NCBI RefSeq assembly: GCF_040196175.1
Contig: NZ_JBEFNF010000001.1
Span: forward strand, 868,001-932,000
Source of the DNA: Halospina sp040196175
GTDB taxonomy: Bacteria > Pseudomonadota > Gammaproteobacteria > Pseudomonadales > Oleiphilaceae
Length of the DNA stretch: 64,000 bases
Direction of reading: 5' to 3'
Below are positions 63,976 to 64,000 of the stretch, in pieces (within the stretch, counting starts at the first letter, position 1; each line of letters opens with the position of its first letter). The notes under the pieces were generated by a model. It was given only the letters and a program-made list of their open reading frames with translations. It was not told the origin of the DNA and did no database searches. Both the position numbers and the translations under genes were made by a program.

Positions 63976-64000
63976 ATCACAGGAAACGGGGGATATAGAG

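Overview
The window is a 64 kb chromosomal segment from a gammaproteobacterium. Base composition looks moderately GC-rich (about 58 percent by eye). Many gene orders match Pseudomonas and Marinobacter-type chromosomes: cysB/cysH/thrH, prmB-aroC-MFS, leuCDB-asd-fimV-truA-trpF-accD-folC-dedD-cvpA-purF-metZ and ftsK-lolA-rarA-serS-cysG. Acidic secreted proteins and a BCCT transporter fit a marine or halophilic member of that group (Marinobacter/Halospina-like), but the species cannot be named from this sequence. I found no rRNA, tRNA, insertion sequence, prophage or CRISPR array.

Layout. 1-5.4 kb: the end of a FabH-type ketoacyl synthase, an MlaA-type lipid transport protein, a DUF3336 patatin and DinG helicase. 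5.4-10 kb: a BCCT transporter and a 901-residue MalT-like STAND/LuxR activator, separated by a regulatory region with a near-ideal CRP-type palindrome, helically phased repeats and a Rho-independent terminator. 10-14 kb: sulfur and amino acid metabolism (cysB, cysH), thrH and pabB. 14-25.8 kb: an accessory region with two paralogous acidic secreted proteins (DUF6160-like) on either side of a two-gene cassette. The cassette encodes a TPR/ATP-grasp/acylphosphatase fusion and a double PLP-enzyme fusion. A VolA/Pla-1-type extracellular lipase and secreted proteins of unknown role complete the region.

25.9-38 kb: DUF58-TgpA-holB-pilZ, an alpha/beta hydrolase, a second patatin, prmB-aroC-MFS, a YghU-type GST, a globin and a LysR regulator divergent from leuC. 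38-62.5 kb: core biosynthesis and cell envelope genes. These cover leucine (leuCDB), the aspartate pathway (asd), FimV, truA, tryptophan (trpFBA), fatty acid and folate (accD, folC), cvpA/purF, methionine (metZ), division and outer membrane biogenesis (ftsK, lolA), rarA, serS and siroheme methylation. 62.7-64 kb: a small accessory cluster with one unknown 220-residue protein followed by two paralogous small membrane proteins.

The best candidate for an undescribed system is the 16.2-21.2 kb cassette. It combines an ATP-grasp ligase module (acyl-phosphate chemistry), an acylphosphatase module (acyl-phosphate hydrolysis) and two PLP modules (decarboxylase plus aminotransferase/lyase-like). This suggests a small amine or peptide-like metabolite pathway with built-in control of an acyl-phosphate intermediate. 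That function is inference.
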